From: an uncultured Bacteroidales bacterium
GTDB lineage: Bacteria > Bacteroidota > Bacteroidia > Bacteroidales > UBA932
Assembly (NCBI GenBank): GCA_944326365.1
Contig: CALVDR010000001.1
Coordinates: forward strand, 124,001-188,000
DNA length: 64,000 bases
Direction: 5' to 3'
Shown here: in pieces, positions 7,447 to 16,702 of the stretch
How the letters are laid out: the number at the start of each line of letters is the position of its first letter
Position numbering within the stretch: position 1 is the first letter of the stretch
The notes under the pieces: generated by a model
What the model was told of the DNA's origin: nothing
Databases searched by the model: none
The model's input: only the letters and a program-made list of their open reading frames with translations
Translations under genes and position numbers: made by a program

Positions 7447-8388
7447 TCATCGCCGGGCTTCATCCTCGGGATGACGGGCTTTGCTGCGGTTGACCAGAAG
7501 GACACCTGAAAAAATGAAGACGACAGCCACGACTTTCAGGATATTGAATGAGTCCATACCCCAGATGATGGCAGCTGCAGTGGCTACTATCGGCTGGACA
7601 TAGTTATACATGGCCACCAGAGTCGGCCGCAGGAACTTCTGTCCTACAGGCACTATGAGATAGCAGAGGAAAGTTCCGAATACAAGCACGTAGGCCAGCT
7701 CGGCATACTCTGTCAGTGAGATGGAACTCCACCCTGTCAGAGCCAGACTTCTGGCCGATACAGGTATCATGATGACAGATGCGAACGTAAACATCCATTT
7801 CATCAGCGTCACTGCAGAATACCTTTTGATCAGATCCCTGAATATCACCAGATACACAGCGTAGGAGCACTGCGCCAGAAAGCATAGCAGGTCACCTGTC
7901 AGGCTGGACGAATGTCCGGCCGCAGCTGCCGGAGCAGCACCCGGCAGCAGCCTGTTCCCGAATACCAGGAGCAATGCACCGCATGCACCCAGCAACACGC
8001 CTCCTGCTTTCCTGCCTGTAATCGGTTCCTTGATGAAGATGGCCGCGAATATCATGGTCACGATCGGAAGGGTCGTAGTGATAATGGATGCATCCACAGG
8101 TGAGGTCATCGACACTCCAGTCACATAGACACACTGGTTCAGGATGATGGCGAACAGTCCGGCGAAGAAAAATCTGATATAATCGGACTTGTGCGTTATT
8201 TTCTCCCCTTTCGTGAACAGGGAGAAAATCCAGAACAAAATCGCAGCCCCGAAAATCCTGACATCAGCCACGAGCATGGCCGATACAGCATCGGAATTCA
8301 TGGCAGCCTTCGATATGGGGGCCATCAGCCCCCACATCACACTCGCACCCAGCATGGCCAGATGCCCGAATTTCTGTTCCTTTGTCAT
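7447..8388 (-). CDS. DMT-superfamily (EamA) transporter
   Basis: Inner-membrane permease of the drug/metabolite transporter superfamily with two EamA repeats and about ten hydrophobic segments. The ATG at 8388 gives 313 residues. The open frame reaches 8412 through a TTG that overlaps a perfect -7 box (8410-8417, minus strand), so the shorter start is preferred. The first helix contains MLGASVMWGLMAPISKAAM, typical of the family. The stop lies 39 nt from the pseudogene, with which it converges. Substrate unknown; amino acid or metabolite export is only the family expectation. Confidence 0.9.
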   Translation of the reverse strand: MTKEQKFGHLAMLGASVMWGLMAPISKAAMNSDAVSAMLVADVRIFGAAILFWIFSLFTKGEKITHKSDYIRFFFAGLFAIILNQCVYVTGVSMTSPVDASIITTTLPIVTMIFAAIFIKEPITGRKAGGVLLGACGALLLVFGNRLLPGAAPAAAAGHSSSLTGDLLCFLAQCSYAVYLVIFRDLIKRYSAVTLMKWMFTFASVIMIPVSARSLALTGWSSISLTEYAELAYVLVFGTFLCYLIVPVGQKFLRPTLVAMYNYVQPIVATAAAIIWGMDSFNILKVVAVVFIFSGVLLVNRSKARHPEDEARR

Positions 8389-8409
8389 AACCGGAAATTT
8401 TTGAGTCGG

Positions 8410-8417
8410 CAAATATA
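8410..8417 (-). promoter_or_regulatory. -7 box of the EamA transporter gene
   Basis: Exact TATATTTG on the minus strand, about 22 nt before the chosen ATG and within the 41-nt gap after gltD, so the transporter can be transcribed separately. Confidence 0.6.
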
Positions 8418-8429
8418 GAAAATTTCCTG

Positions 8430-9770
8430 TTATCCGGCAGCGGAAGACGAATCTATCGACTGCAGCAGTCTGACGGCATCAACATATTTCGCTATGCCTT
8501 CAGCCACAAGTTTGGCATCATGCATGGCCAGCACCACTGTGGACGGCTGGTTCACCACGTCACCGCCGGCGAAAACCCCCTTACGCGAAGTCATTCCGTA
8601 CGGATTCTCACGGGTAAGGACATAGCCGTGCTCATTGACATCAATGCCTTTGGTAGTGGATACTATCCTGCTGGCAGGCACGGAGCCGACAGCCATCAGC
8701 ACCTTGTCTGCCTTTTCTATACGTTTTTCACCGTTGCACTCTATGACCACTCCGCTGAGAACTCCGTTATAGTCCAGAATCTCCACAATATTCGACTCCC
8801 AGTTGAACTTGACACCCTCAGCCACGGCACCTTCGTACTCAGACTGCAGGGCTGTCATCTCCTCTTTCGTCTTGTAGAAGACTATCTCCACATCCTTGGC
8901 GCCCATCCGGATGGCGGTACGCGCCGCATCCATGGCCACGTTTCCGCATCCGATGACGAATACCCTGTCACCGTCATGCACGGGAACGTCCTCCCTGGCG
9001 ATGCTGCCTTCATTGTAGAGACTTACCTTGCGAAGGAAATATATGGCCTGGCGGACACCTTTCAGGTTACGTCCCGGAATATCAAGCTTGCGCGGCTTGA
9101 CAGTCCCTGTTCCCATGAATATGGCATCGAAGCCCTGGGCAAAAAGCTGGTCTATGTTCAGGTCCGGACCTACCGTAGTATTGCAATGGAAAGCCACGCC
9201 GAGTTCCTCTATCTTTCTGATTTCACGTCTGACCACATCCTTCGGCAGACGGTACTCCGGAATGCCGAACATCAGGACTCCTCCCGGCTCAGGTTCCATC
9301 TCGAAGACTTCCACATTGAAACCCATGCGGGCCAAATCTCCTGCTATTGTCAGCCCGGCAGGGCCCGACCCTATCACGGCCACACGGCCTCTCGTCTTCG
9401 GCTGGAGGTTCTCCTTGATGAGTCTCATCTCGCCATCGAAATCCGCGATGAAGCGTTCGAGTTTGCCGACCTTTATGCCTTCACCTTTCTTCGCCAGGAC
9501 GCAGTGCCCCTCGCACTGCTTCTCATGAGGACAGACACGTCCGCAGACTGCCGGCAGATTGCTCTTGTCGTTTATGATTTTCATGGCGTTGCCGAAATTG
9601 CCCTTCGAAATCTCATGAATCCAGTCAGGGATGTCCTGCGATATAGGGCAGCCCTTGGCACACTGCGGCACTTTGCAGCGAAGACAGCGTTTCGCCTCAT
9701 TTATGGCTTCCAGTATGGAGAACCCCTCCACCTCGTGGAAAAGGTCTTTCTGTTCCTGCTCTTTTTCCAT
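8430..9770 (-). CDS. gltD: GltD-like NADPH:iron-sulfur oxidoreductase (glutamate synthase small-subunit family)
   Basis: Flavoprotein of 446 residues in the GltD / homotetrameric GltA family, which passes electrons from NADPH through FAD and Fe-S clusters. The N-terminal domain has Cys motifs CLRCKVPQCAKGCP and CGRVCPHEKQCEGHC. The FAD dinucleotide loop is GSGPAGLTIAGDLAR, and a second loop, GCGNVAMDAARTAIRMG, binds NADPH. No large glutamate synthase subunit and no NfnA partner are adjacent, so the electron acceptor is not settled by context; NfnB (SudA-like) is the main alternative. It has its own strong promoter upstream. Confidence 0.85.
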   Translation of the reverse strand: MEKEQEQKDLFHEVEGFSILEAINEAKRCLRCKVPQCAKGCPISQDIPDWIHEISKGNFGNAMKIINDKSNLPAVCGRVCPHEKQCEGHCVLAKKGEGIKVGKLERFIADFDGEMRLIKENLQPKTRGRVAVIGSGPAGLTIAGDLARMGFNVEVFEMEPEPGGVLMFGIPEYRLPKDVVRREIRKIEELGVAFHCNTTVGPDLNIDQLFAQGFDAIFMGTGTVKPRKLDIPGRNLKGVRQAIYFLRKVSLYNEGSIAREDVPVHDGDRVFVIGCGNVAMDAARTAIRMGAKDVEIVFYKTKEEMTALQSEYEGAVAEGVKFNWESNIVEILDYNGVLSGVVIECNGEKRIEKADKVLMAVGSVPASRIVSTTKGIDVNEHGYVLTRENPYGMTSRKGVFAGGDVVNQPSTVVLAMHDAKLVAEGIAKYVDAVRLLQSIDSSSAAG

Positions 9771-9800
9771 GATTTTCAGGTTGATTTGTCAAATTCGGCA

Positions 9801-9832
9801 CAAAATTATGAGATTGCGGGCATTAGTCAAAA
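9801..9832 (-). promoter_or_regulatory. Promoter of gltD-like gene
   Basis: On the minus strand TTTTG (9828-9832), 19 nt, then TAATTTTG (9801-9808): one of the best primary-sigma promoter matches in the window, about 30 nt before the ATG. Confidence 0.75.
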
Positions 9833-9870
9833 TAAATGCCTGCATAAAAATATGAAAATCGTCCGGACCA

Positions 9871-12800
9871 TTACTTTTTCTCTATCAGAATCACCGGTCC
9901 TGCCAGTCCTGAAGGCTGCAACGGAGTATCCCTGTCATACGGATTTATATTGGTCCATGTCGTCCTTTCTGCCTCCGGCAATGCGGAATCCCTGACAAGG
10001 CTGTTCTTCCAGTTGTTCACCACGTGTATTTCAAGGGTGTTGTTCCCGTTTTTCAGAAAATCCGTCACATCGAGGACATACGGATCTGTCCATACTCCGC
10101 CGGCATACTTCCCGTTCACATGGACCTTGGCCATCACCATGACCTCTCCAAGATCCAGAAAATACCTGCAATCCTTCTTCAATCTCACCTTTATGTCTGT
10201 CCTGTAGACTGCCGTACCCGAATAATACCTGATTCTTTCGTCTTCGGATCCGGTCCAGTCCCAGAGACTATCGCAAGCCACCGTAAATGTCTCATGTTCA
10301 GCAGTGGCATTGCCGGGAACGGCATCCTTGCCGAAGGTGACTGTCCATGAAGGATGCAGGGGCAGCAGCCTCGTCTTTTCCTGCCTTGCCGGGGGAGCTT
10401 CCATATCCCTGAAGACCACGAAAACGCTTTCGAGAGGGGCAAGATCCAGACGGACATGAATCCTGCCGTCTCTTTCTTCAAAGTCAGCCGCCGAAATCTC
10501 GCCTGTAACAGGATTCCAGAGCTGCGGCACCAGCGAAGATACCCTGAACGACATGTCCGCATGATTTTCTCCGTCCCTCTGATTGGAGACAAACCATATT
10601 TCACCGGGACCGGCTCCGCTTCCCTCGAGGGTCCGATGGATGGAAAGGATGTCCCCCTGTCCGGGGGCCAATGCGAAATCAGGTTCGAGAGACAAATCCC
10701 TGAATATCGTCCGCAGAGGCGTCCCTTCCGGATACACCCTGCCCTTTCCGTACACATTGACGGAGTCAGACCAAAGTCCGGAAGCGATTTCCCTCACCTC
10801 CGCATCGGCATGAGGATAATTTTCGAGGCTCGGCGACGATTCCGGAGCAGGGCCGGTAATCACCAGACCGTCATTCACAAGCTCCGCGATTCTGGACAGG
10901 AGTTCAGGCCGCATGGTCTTCTGGTCCGGCAATACCAGAACACTGTATTCCATTCCGCTGTCCAGTACCAGCCTGCCGTTCCTGACTGAGGCGTGTTTCA
11001 TGAGGACTTCCGCATTTATATAATCGAAGGAATAGCCATACGGCAGCGGCGGATTGCATTCGCCTGTCATCTTGGGAGCATCCTCTCCGATGAAATATGC
11101 CGCATCTGCCACATACCGGCCCTGCTGCAGCATGAAATTGCAGCGTTTCAGATAGTCCGTGAACAGGTCCAGACAGCCGAACCATGTGTTGTTCCGGTTG
11201 AACTCATTGCCGAACCAGGCATCCAGACCGGGCTTGCGGTCATCGGGCTGCTGGATATAAAGATGGAGCAGAGAACTGTTTATGCCTTCCGTGAAAAATC
11301 TGTCCACCCTCTGTTTCATGACCCTCGGATAACGCGAGAAGGCAGGGCCGCCGGAAGTGCAGGACTCGGCCCATATCTTCCTTTTTCCGTAAATATGGCC
11401 GCAGGACGATGCCGCCCTGTTTTCTATGTCTCCCAGAGTACCTTCGCTCCAGAATTCTCCGGCTATATGGTCCGACTGGCCTCCGTACATCAGAAATTCT
11501 CCCGGGAAGCCCCAGTGCCCGTAATTTTCCAGCCATGTCTCGAGAGAATGCTCATGGCACGCTTCGCGCAATCCTCCCACATAGTCGAAAGCCACCCTGT
11601 CGGCTACCAGCCGCCGCAAATCCCAAAGGAACCTGTCGGACATGTCTTCGCTGCCGACAACATTTCCCTGCAGCACCGGAAGGAACGGTATGGGATCATA
11701 GCCGTACTCGTTTCTGAAGACCTCTTCCATATCATCAGTCCAATTCGTGCCGCCGGTTTCATAACTGTCCTGCACGACTACCTTGAATGTCTTCCTGTCC
11801 TGCGGAGGTATCCTTTCCAGAATTTTGCCGATATATGCGTCGAAATGAGAGCGGATATGTTCCCTGCTCATCTTGTCCGTCTCCAGGCCGGTGGCTGAGG
11901 GAAGCGCCGGAGAATTTACAACGCCTGTCGGAACCATGCTTACAGCCGCCACACACCATTTCCCGTCCGGAACTTTCCACTTCAGGATATGGTCCGATAC
12001 ATAGCCGGTGACATCCGACACATTTTCCGGAGAGATTATCCCGGCACAGTCAGGACTGTTTTCCGAAGGCTCCCACATATATTCGCCCCACATGGGCAGC
12101 GGATACTGGTACATCTTGGCCAGAGACTTTTCGGCGAAACGTCCGACACGGGGGATTTCGGAAAGGGTTACGGACACTTTTCCGGAACCGCCCTCGTCCA
12201 TCCTGAACACATATTCCCCTGAGCGGACTTCCGGAACTGAAATCGACACAGGAGCATATGGGTCGAAACCCACGTTCAGGGCAGGGTTGCTCCTGTCTAT
12301 CTGAAACGAGCGGATCAGGTCTTCCTTTCCGTCCGAAACCGAATACAGGGAGCAGGAAGAATTGATAGGAGTAGAGACCTTTACGGTCAGGCTGCGCACC
12401 GTAAAATCAGCATCGGGACGCAAGCTGCAGGACAGAGTCTCGCTTTCAGACTTGTCGATGACCCAGGTCCGGGACTTTCCTGACAAGGCAGGATAGGCCA
12501 GCACCTTGAACAGGACGGCATTTTCCACCGTATCAGGCAAGGCTATTTCCTGAACGGTCCCGTCCCCTTCCACGGAAAGGGTGTCCGTCCTTAAATATCT
12601 CATGGCCTGTTCAGGCCTTACCCACGGGCCGCCTGACTGGCTCCATCCCGGACTGTTGAAAATACCGATCCCTATATCCAGATCCGAAGCTGTCTTCAAT
12701 GCCGCCGCGGTGATATCCCACCACTCGTCGGACATGAAGCCGACATCGCCCTGCGGCACTCCGTCCACGCCCACGTTGCCGATAAAGGCCATGTTTATTC

Positions 12801-14823
12801 CGGCCTGCTTCATGGCGTGCAGATCCTTGACCACTCCTTCGCGTGATATATTGTCAGATATCCAGTACCAGTAGACAGCCGTCTGAACGCTGTCGGGAAT
12901 ATCGCGGAAACCCCTCTCCAGATCCGGGATACCGGCCTGTTCTCCCTCCTGCGAGTTATCTTCGGCACTGCCGGAAATCACCTCCACCCCCTCCGGGGCC
13001 CATATTTCAGTTCTGACCCGGCCTGAAGCATCCTTTTCATGCCTGACCCTGACGGTACCGCAGGCTGTAGGACAAGAGCCTTCGACCCAATCCAGGTCTC
13101 CGAGATGCGGCTCTATCCTGACGATTCCGGGACCGATGACCCTGATTCCGAGGACATGCCTGCTCAGCCACGCCGTAGGGCCTGATGCCCAGCCGTGAGC
13201 AAGACTGTGCCTGTAGCCGCGATAGCAGTAATCCCCGTACTCTGCGTGTATGTCTTTTCTGCCGTCAGCGGCCAATGTGTCTATTCTGGCGGCCCCGTCC
13301 ATCCACGATATGTCGAAATCCTCCCAGAATGTCGTGGCTCCGAGGTCAAGCATCCCTCCCCAATACGACCTGATGACATCCATCGCCTCTTCATAACGTC
13401 CGGCAGCAGCCATAGCCTCCAGCATATAATATCCATAGAAGGTGGAAAAGCCTTCCGGACCGCCTGACAACAGGCATTTCCTGCAGGCCTCTTCCGGAGA
13501 CATCAGGCCGGAAAGCGCCAGCAGTGCGGCAGCCTGCTTGTTTCCGGGAGCCGCAGGATTGAAATCCAGGGAATCGAACATCCGGCATTCGCTACGCCCT
13601 GCCGTGGCCAGAAGTTCCCGTGTCTTCCTGCATTCCTCCGCCATTTCATCCTCACCGAGGGCGTCGCAAAGAAAGGCGCCGGCGTCCATAGCCATCACCA
13701 TCAAGGCCTGAAGGCCTACATCGACGGCAACGGTATTGGCCGAGGACGGCCAATCAAGGAAACGCATCCCGTCCAGATGCTCTCGGCCTTCCTTGTCTAC
13801 CTTCGACATCAGTTGAGAAAGCAGACCCTTGATATATTCTCTTTGTCCGGACAGGTAAAGAGTGTCCGCGAACTGGCGGTACCAGTCGGCCTGCATGACA
13901 AGCCACCATATGGAATAGGAGCTGATCCCGTTCATCCATGCCGGCAGCGGATTGGTGTCACGGCTCAGGTCGAGACTCCGCTGAACGGCTTCGTTCCGGC
14001 CGAAGACGGCACATGTCGTCATGATTTCCGGATGAAGGTCGCCGACCCAGACCAGACGGTCTCTCTTTATGCCTTCCGTAAGGTAATTCTGCAGATTCAG
14101 GTGGACAGTGTAAGCCCCTGTCATCCAGATGGAATCCAGTCGGCTGTCACTGGAGCGGAAGGAACCTTCATATGGGATGTCCTGATAAATCAGGCAGGCG
14201 TTGATTTCCTTTATCTGCAGCTCAGTACCGCTGCCCAGAAGATCGAGCCTCAGGAAACGGAAACCCGAAGAACCGGTCTCCAGAGTCCCCAGCCAGGGGA
14301 GCAGGACTTCCATGTCCCTGACAGCATGGTCGTTTGTAGCTCCTCCGGCTCCTCCTATATCGCTCATGGCTTCCCCTGCGGATTCTCCAAGCCGTATCCT
14401 GACCTTGACCGGCTTGCCTGAAGGATACTGCCCTGTCACTATCCTGACCCCGCCATGGATTTCCCGGCCGAAATCGAGAAGCAACGACGCCTGCAGACTG
14501 TCTCCCGTCATCATCCTGCAGACATTGCCATAGCCCAGTACAGCCTGACCGTCGCCCGGATGCAGCAGAAGATTCTCCCCGCTGATGACAGCAGTATCGC
14601 CGGAACTTTTCCATAGCACCTTTTCAGGTGCAATGTACACTCTGGCCCTGTGGTCGGCGACGACTCTCGAAGAATCCTGCCGCCACACAGGAGGCAGTGA
14701 AGCAATGGAGACGGCAGGAGAAAGCAGCATGGCCGAAACGAGGGATATTTTAATGGCCGCAGCGGCCCTGACACTCCGGGAAAGGCATTCAGCCCATCTC
14801 ACGGGCACGGAAAACATGTTCAT
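9871..14823 (-). CDS. GH78-GH106 fused alpha-L-rhamnosidase
   Basis: Secreted or periplasmic glycoside hydrolase of about 1650 residues. The start is set at ATG 14823, since the longer frame to 14901 would cross both the gene's own -7 box (14847-14854) and the divergent argF' promoter. An N-terminal signal segment ends near SPAVSIAS. Residues to about 630 form a GH78-like (alpha/alpha)6 protein with the variant signature EGIKRDRLVWVGDLHPE. From about 640 a complete GH106 module follows: VYWYWISDN, FNSPGWSQSGGPW, VVVQDSYETGGTNWTDD and AESCTSGGPAFSR are family landmarks. A C-terminal galactose-binding-like beta domain (HVNGKYAGGVWTDPY) ends it. Both families cleave terminal alpha-L-rhamnose, as in pectic RG-I/RG-II. 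No SusC/SusD pair is nearby. Confidence 0.88.
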   Translation of the reverse strand: MNMFSVPVRWAECLSRSVRAAAAIKISLVSAMLLSPAVSIASLPPVWRQDSSRVVADHRARVYIAPEKVLWKSSGDTAVISGENLLLHPGDGQAVLGYGNVCRMMTGDSLQASLLLDFGREIHGGVRIVTGQYPSGKPVKVRIRLGESAGEAMSDIGGAGGATNDHAVRDMEVLLPWLGTLETGSSGFRFLRLDLLGSGTELQIKEINACLIYQDIPYEGSFRSSDSRLDSIWMTGAYTVHLNLQNYLTEGIKRDRLVWVGDLHPEIMTTCAVFGRNEAVQRSLDLSRDTNPLPAWMNGISSYSIWWLVMQADWYRQFADTLYLSGQREYIKGLLSQLMSKVDKEGREHLDGMRFLDWPSSANTVAVDVGLQALMVMAMDAGAFLCDALGEDEMAEECRKTRELLATAGRSECRMFDSLDFNPAAPGNKQAAALLALSGLMSPEEACRKCLLSGGPEGFSTFYGYYMLEAMAAAGRYEEAMDVIRSYWGGMLDLGATTFWEDFDISWMDGAARIDTLAADGRKDIHAEYGDYCYRGYRHSLAHGWASGPTAWLSRHVLGIRVIGPGIVRIEPHLGDLDWVEGSCPTACGTVRVRHEKDASGRVRTEIWAPEGVEVISGSAEDNSQEGEQAGIPDLERGFRDIPDSVQTAVYWYWISDNISREGVVKDLHAMKQAGINMAFIGNVGVDGVPQGDVGFMSDEWWDITAAALKTASDLDIGIGIFNSPGWSQSGGPWVRPEQAMRYLRTDTLSVEGDGTVQEIALPDTVENAVLFKVLAYPALSGKSRTWVIDKSESETLSCSLRPDADFTVRSLTVKVSTPINSSCSLYSVSDGKEDLIRSFQIDRSNPALNVGFDPYAPVSISVPEVRSGEYVFRMDEGGSGKVSVTLSEIPRVGRFAEKSLAKMYQYPLPMWGEYMWEPSENSPDCAGIISPENVSDVTGYVSDHILKWKVPDGKWCVAAVSMVPTGVVNSPALPSATGLETDKMSREHIRSHFDAYIGKILERIPPQDRKTFKVVVQDSYETGGTNWTDDMEEVFRNEYGYDPIPFLPVLQGNVVGSEDMSDRFLWDLRRLVADRVAFDYVGGLREACHEHSLETWLENYGHWGFPGEFLMYGGQSDHIAGEFWSEGTLGDIENRAASSCGHIYGKRKIWAESCTSGGPAFSRYPRVMKQRVDRFFTEGINSSLLHLYIQQPDDRKPGLDAWFGNEFNRNNTWFGCLDLFTDYLKRCNFMLQQGRYVADAAYFIGEDAPKMTGECNPPLPYGYSFDYINAEVLMKHASVRNGRLVLDSGMEYSVLVLPDQKTMRPELLSRIAELVNDGLVITGPAPESSPSLENYPHADAEVREIASGLWSDSVNVYGKGRVYPEGTPLRTIFRDLSLEPDFALAPGQGDILSIHRTLEGSGAGPGEIWFVSNQRDGENHADMSFRVSSLVPQLWNPVTGEISAADFEERDGRIHVRLDLAPLESVFVVFRDMEAPPARQEKTRLLPLHPSWTVTFGKDAVPGNATAEHETFTVACDSLWDWTGSEDERIRYYSGTAVYRTDIKVRLKKDCRYFLDLGEVMVMAKVHVNGKYAGGVWTDPYVLDVTDFLKNGNNTLEIHVVNNWKNSLVRDSALPEAERTTWTNINPYDRDTPLQPSGLAGPVILIEKK

Positions 14824-14846
14824 ACGAGAAAAAGGATAATTCAGGA

Positions 14847-14854
14847 CAAATATA
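14847..14854 (-). promoter_or_regulatory. -7 box of rhamnosidase gene
   Basis: Exact TATATTTG on the minus strand, 24 nt before the chosen ATG; no clear -33 box. It lies 11 nt from the divergent argF' -7 box. Confidence 0.55.
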
Positions 14855-14865
14855 AATTTTTTGCA

Positions 14866-14873
14866 TAAATTTG
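14866..14873 (+). promoter_or_regulatory. -7 box of argF' operon
   Basis: Exact TAAATTTG, 42 nt before the argF' ATG. Back-to-back with the rhamnosidase promoter, so the two must compete for polymerase. Confidence 0.55.
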
Positions 14874-14915
14874 TAAAATGCTGCAATTTCAGACAACACA
14901 AAAGTTCAGTAAAAG

Positions 14916-15869
14916 ATGAGACATTTCACTTCAGTAAGACAGTTGGGCAACCTCCAGGAGGCTTTCGCCAAGGCAAAATACGTAAAGGAAAACCCGTTTG
15001 CCGATCAGGCTTTGGGCAAGAACCGGACCCTGCTCATGCTTTTCTTCAACTCCAGCCTCAGGACCAGACTGAGCACACAGAAAGCCGCCATGAACCTGGG
15101 CATGAACGTGATCGTGCTCGATGTGAACCAGGGAGCATGGAAATTGGAAACCGAAAGAGGCGTCATCATGGACGGGGACAAGCCCGAACATCTTCTGGAA
15201 GCCATACCGGTGATGGGATGCTACTGCGACATCATCGGAGTGAGGTCCTTTGCCAGATTCGAAAACAAGGAGGATGACTACAACGAAAAGATACTGAACG
15301 AATTCATCCAGTATTCCGGAAGGCCGGTATTCAGCATGGAGGCAGCCACAAGACATCCGCTGCAGACATTTGCCGACATGATCACCATCGAGGAATACAG
15401 GAAGAAGGACAGGCCGAAAATCGTCATGACATGGGCGCCGCATCCGAAAGCATTGCCGCAGGCGGTACCGAACTCATTTGCCGAAGGCATGAACCTGATG
15501 GACTGCGACTTCGTGATCACTCATCCGCACGGGTATGAACTGGATCCGGCATTTACAGGCAATGCCCGCATAGAATACGACCAGGACAAGGCTTTCGAGG
15601 GTGCGGATTTCATATATGCGAAGAACTGGGCCGCATACAGCGGAGAAAACTACGGAAAAGTCCTGGACATGGACAGGAACTGGACTGTGGACAGCCGGAA
15701 GATGGCCTTGACTGACAACGCATATTTCATGCATTGCCTGCCTGTCAGAAGGAACATGATAGTGACTGACGAGGTCATAGAGAGTCCTCAGTCCATAGTC
15801 ATACCGGAAGCTGCGAACAGGGTCGTGTCCGCCCAGACGATCATCAAGGAAATCCTGCTGTCGCTGTAA
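14916..15869 (+). CDS. argF': N-succinylornithine (or N-acetylornithine) carbamoyltransferase
   Basis: Transcarbamylase that makes N-acylcitrulline from N-acylornithine and carbamoyl phosphate. It has 317 residues. The carbamoyl-phosphate motif SSLRTR is at 46-51 and HCLPVRR is near the C-terminus. Residue 90 is proline (GDKPEHLLEA). In the structural work on this family the Bacteroides fragilis enzyme has Pro90 and uses N-succinyl-L-ornithine, whereas the Xanthomonas acetylornithine enzyme has Glu at the equivalent place (Glu92); this protein therefore matches the succinyl type. It is the first gene of the second arginine block, 32 nt before argB. Confidence 0.93.
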   Translation: MRHFTSVRQLGNLQEAFAKAKYVKENPFADQALGKNRTLLMLFFNSSLRTRLSTQKAAMNLGMNVIVLDVNQGAWKLETERGVIMDGDKPEHLLEAIPVMGCYCDIIGVRSFARFENKEDDYNEKILNEFIQYSGRPVFSMEAATRHPLQTFADMITIEEYRKKDRPKIVMTWAPHPKALPQAVPNSFAEGMNLMDCDFVITHPHGYELDPAFTGNARIEYDQDKAFEGADFIYAKNWAAYSGENYGKVLDMDRNWTVDSRKMALTDNAYFMHCLPVRRNMIVTDEVIESPQSIVIPEAANRVVSAQTIIKEILLSL

Positions 15870-15901
15870 GGCTGCTGACAGGAACTGATACGAAGAACAT
15901 T

Positions 15902-16702
15902 ATGAGCAAGATACAGGTATTCAAGATAGGAGGCAACGTGGTGGACAATCCGGAAAAACTGGAGAAGTTCGCCGCTGATTTCGCTGCGGTCCGGGGGCCG
16001 AAAGTCCTCATACACGGAGGAGGTGCCATAGCCAGCCAGATGCAGAAGAAACTCGGATTCACTCCGGTGATGATAGAGGGGCGCAGGGTGACTGATGCAG
16101 ACACCCTCAGGATAGTGACCATGGTCTACGCCGGATGGTGCAACAAGACCATTGTGGCCCTGCTGCAGAAAAACGGATGCAACGCCATCGGACTTTCGGG
16201 AGCTGACGGGGCTGTAATAAAGGCTGTCAAGAGACCGCCTGTCAGACTCGCATCCACCGGAGAAACTGTCGACTATGGCTTCGTGGGAGACCTGAAGCCT
16301 GAAAATATCGATGCGGACTTCATCATACGGCTGACAGAGATGGGTATGACGCCTGTATTCTGCGCCATCACTTGCACGGCAGAGGGACAGCTGCTGAACA
16401 CGAATGCCGACACCGTGGCTTCGGGCATAGCCATGAGTCTGGCATCGAAAACTGCAGTGGATCTGGTGTTCTGCTTCGAAAAGGACGGTGTGTTGGCCGA
16501 CAAGGACGATGATTCCAGTCTGATCGAAAAAATCGATGCCGCCGCTTTCGAAAGGCTGAAAGCCGGAAAAGTCGTCGCCGACGGGATGCTGCCGAAGCTT
16601 GAGAATGCGTTCAAGGCTATCGCCAATGGCGTTTCACAAGTGGTAATCAAGAATTCCGACAATGTCGGCAATTCCAGACAGACTACTATATTGTGGCAGT
16701 AA
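15902..16702 (+). CDS. argB: N-acylglutamate kinase
   Basis: Amino-acid-kinase-fold enzyme that phosphorylates acylglutamate at the gamma-carboxyl, the second step. It has 266 residues. Motifs are KIGGNVVDN at the start, the glycine-rich IHGGGAIAS, and NADTVASGIAMSLAS in the middle. The stop codon and the last five codons are part of a very long hairpin (16687-16752). Co-transcribed with argF'. The short length lacks the N-terminal extension seen in arginine-inhibited homologues, so feedback inhibition at this enzyme is doubtful; that is an inference. Confidence 0.95.
   Translation: MSKIQVFKIGGNVVDNPEKLEKFAADFAAVRGPKVLIHGGGAIASQMQKKLGFTPVMIEGRRVTDADTLRIVTMVYAGWCNKTIVALLQKNGCNAIGLSGADGAVIKAVKRPPVRLASTGETVDYGFVGDLKPENIDADFIIRLTEMGMTPVFCAITCTAEGQLLNTNADTVASGIAMSLASKTAVDLVFCFEKDGVLADKDDDSSLIEKIDAAAFERLKAGKVVADGMLPKLENAFKAIANGVSQVVIKNSDNVGNSRQTTILWQ

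Noticed and set aside
7447-8412. 321-residue version of the EamA transporter
   Set aside because: Its TTG start overlaps the gene's own -7 box.
8430-9770. Assignment as NfnB (electron-bifurcating transhydrogenase)
   Set aside because: No adjacent NfnA-like gene; kept as an alternative only.
8520-9995. 491-codon plus-strand frame over the gltD-like gene
   Set aside because: Antisense to a gene with Fe-S and dinucleotide motifs and extending over its promoter; no domain recognisable.
10993-11898. 301-codon plus-strand frame inside the rhamnosidase
   Set aside because: Shadow of the GH106 module; no start context or domain.
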